5,327 bases of DNA from an uncultured Nitrospina sp. (GTDB taxonomy: Bacteria > Nitrospinota > Nitrospinia > Nitrospinales > VA-1): assembly GCA_950072225.1 (NCBI GenBank), contig CATMOP010000166.1, positions 1 to 5,327 on the forward strand. The letters run 5' to 3'. The position numbers were made by a program, and so were the translations under genes. Below the pieces are notes generated by a model. That model saw nothing but the letters and a program-made list of their open reading frames with translations, did no database searches and had not been told where the DNA came from. Of this stretch, positions 5,215 to 5,327 are shown piece by piece (position 1 is the first letter of the stretch; the number at the start of each line of letters is the position of its first letter).

Positions 5215-5220
5215 AGTATA
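5215..5220 (-). promoter_or_regulatory. Candidate -10 box of the hypothetical-ACT-deformylase operon
   Basis: TATACT (read 5220 to 5215 on the minus strand) matches five of six bases of the -10 consensus and would give a leader of about 28 nt. The base positions 17 bp upstream (ACGTTT, 5243-5238) are a poor -35. The insertion-sequence end at 5251 lies just upstream, so the original upstream region may have been replaced. Confidence 0.4.
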
Positions 5221-5273
5221 CACATCTTTAATAATCTAAACGTTTCCATCTGACCCGACCCCCGAAAAGTAGT

Positions 5274-5303
5274 CCAAATGTTAAACTCATAAAAACCATT
5301 TGG
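5274..5303 (+). repeat. Inverted repeat in the IS leader
   Basis: CCAAATG (5274-5280) and CATTTGG (5297-5303) form a perfect 7-bp stem with a 16-nt loop, between the terminal repeat and the orfA ribosome binding site. In several insertion sequences such hairpins block translation from transcripts that read in from outside. That role here is inference. Confidence 0.5.
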
Positions 5304-5316
5304 TAAGGGGGATATT

Positions 5317-5327
5317 ATGGCGAGGAA
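5317..5327 (+). CDS. Start of a putative IS3-family orfA (partial, 3 codons)
   Basis: ATG at 5317 follows AAGGGGG (5305-5311) at 5 nt, and the first codons read Met-Ala-Arg before the window ends mid-codon. The call rests on the terminal repeat upstream and the usual position of orfA, a helix-turn-helix protein that is normally joined to orfB by frameshifting. Too little is present to confirm by protein sequence. Confidence 0.5.

Larger units (their letters stand above)
5251..5327 (+). mobile_element. Left end of an IS3-type insertion sequence (continues right)
   Basis: Positions 5251-5275 start TGACCCGACCCCCG, continue with an A-run and end AGTAGTCC. This is the pattern I know from IS3-family terminal repeats (TG ends, C-run, A-run, GTCC), and a related end faces it at 47-71. 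It is followed by an inverted repeat, an AAGGGGG ribosome binding site and an ATG, the normal spacing to orfA. The right end and most of the transposase lie outside the window, and the host/IS boundary is set only by the TG. Confidence 0.6.

Overview
The window is a 5.3 kb stretch of a Gram-negative genome of moderate GC. Two proteins have lipoprotein signal peptides, and there are a YnaI-type MscS channel and a peptide deformylase operon. The style of the genes fits a deltaproteobacterium-like or Nitrospinota-like lineage, but no gene here fixes the taxonomy. No rRNA, tRNA or CRISPR array was seen. Both edges look like ends of IS3-type insertion sequences: an inward-facing end at about 47-71 and a left end from 5251, followed by the first codons of an orfA-like gene. 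The interior therefore appears to be a host segment between two related elements.

Left part (72-1093): an AT-rich stretch with no convincing gene is followed by a small lysine-rich 55-aa gene (301-468). Next comes a 99-aa cysteine-rich lipoprotein (613-912) behind a good extended -10 promoter. After it lies a compact unit with its own TATAAT box, a Shine-Dalgarno sequence matching 13 nt of the anti-SD end of 16S rRNA, a 14-codon micro-ORF folded into a long hairpin, and a textbook intrinsic terminator with a GCAA loop (1060-1093). This unit is the most unusual item in the window.

Middle (1099-3834): a stand-alone tandem-CBS protein on the minus strand is divergent from an MscS/YnaI-like mechanosensitive channel. 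The shared intergenic region carries a dyad whose arms contain the two divergent -10 boxes. The channel gene is followed 18 nt later by a 367-aa lipoprotein of a widespread but unnamed family, probably in the same transcript.

Right part (5179-3872, minus strand): a three-gene operon of an unknown 85-aa protein, a GcvR-like double-ACT protein and peptide deformylase. As given, the ACT gene carries a one-base frameshift in its second ACT domain. Restoring the frame gives a 174-aa protein ending 2 nt before the deformylase start. The IS3-like end lies only about 30 bp upstream of the presumed operon promoter.
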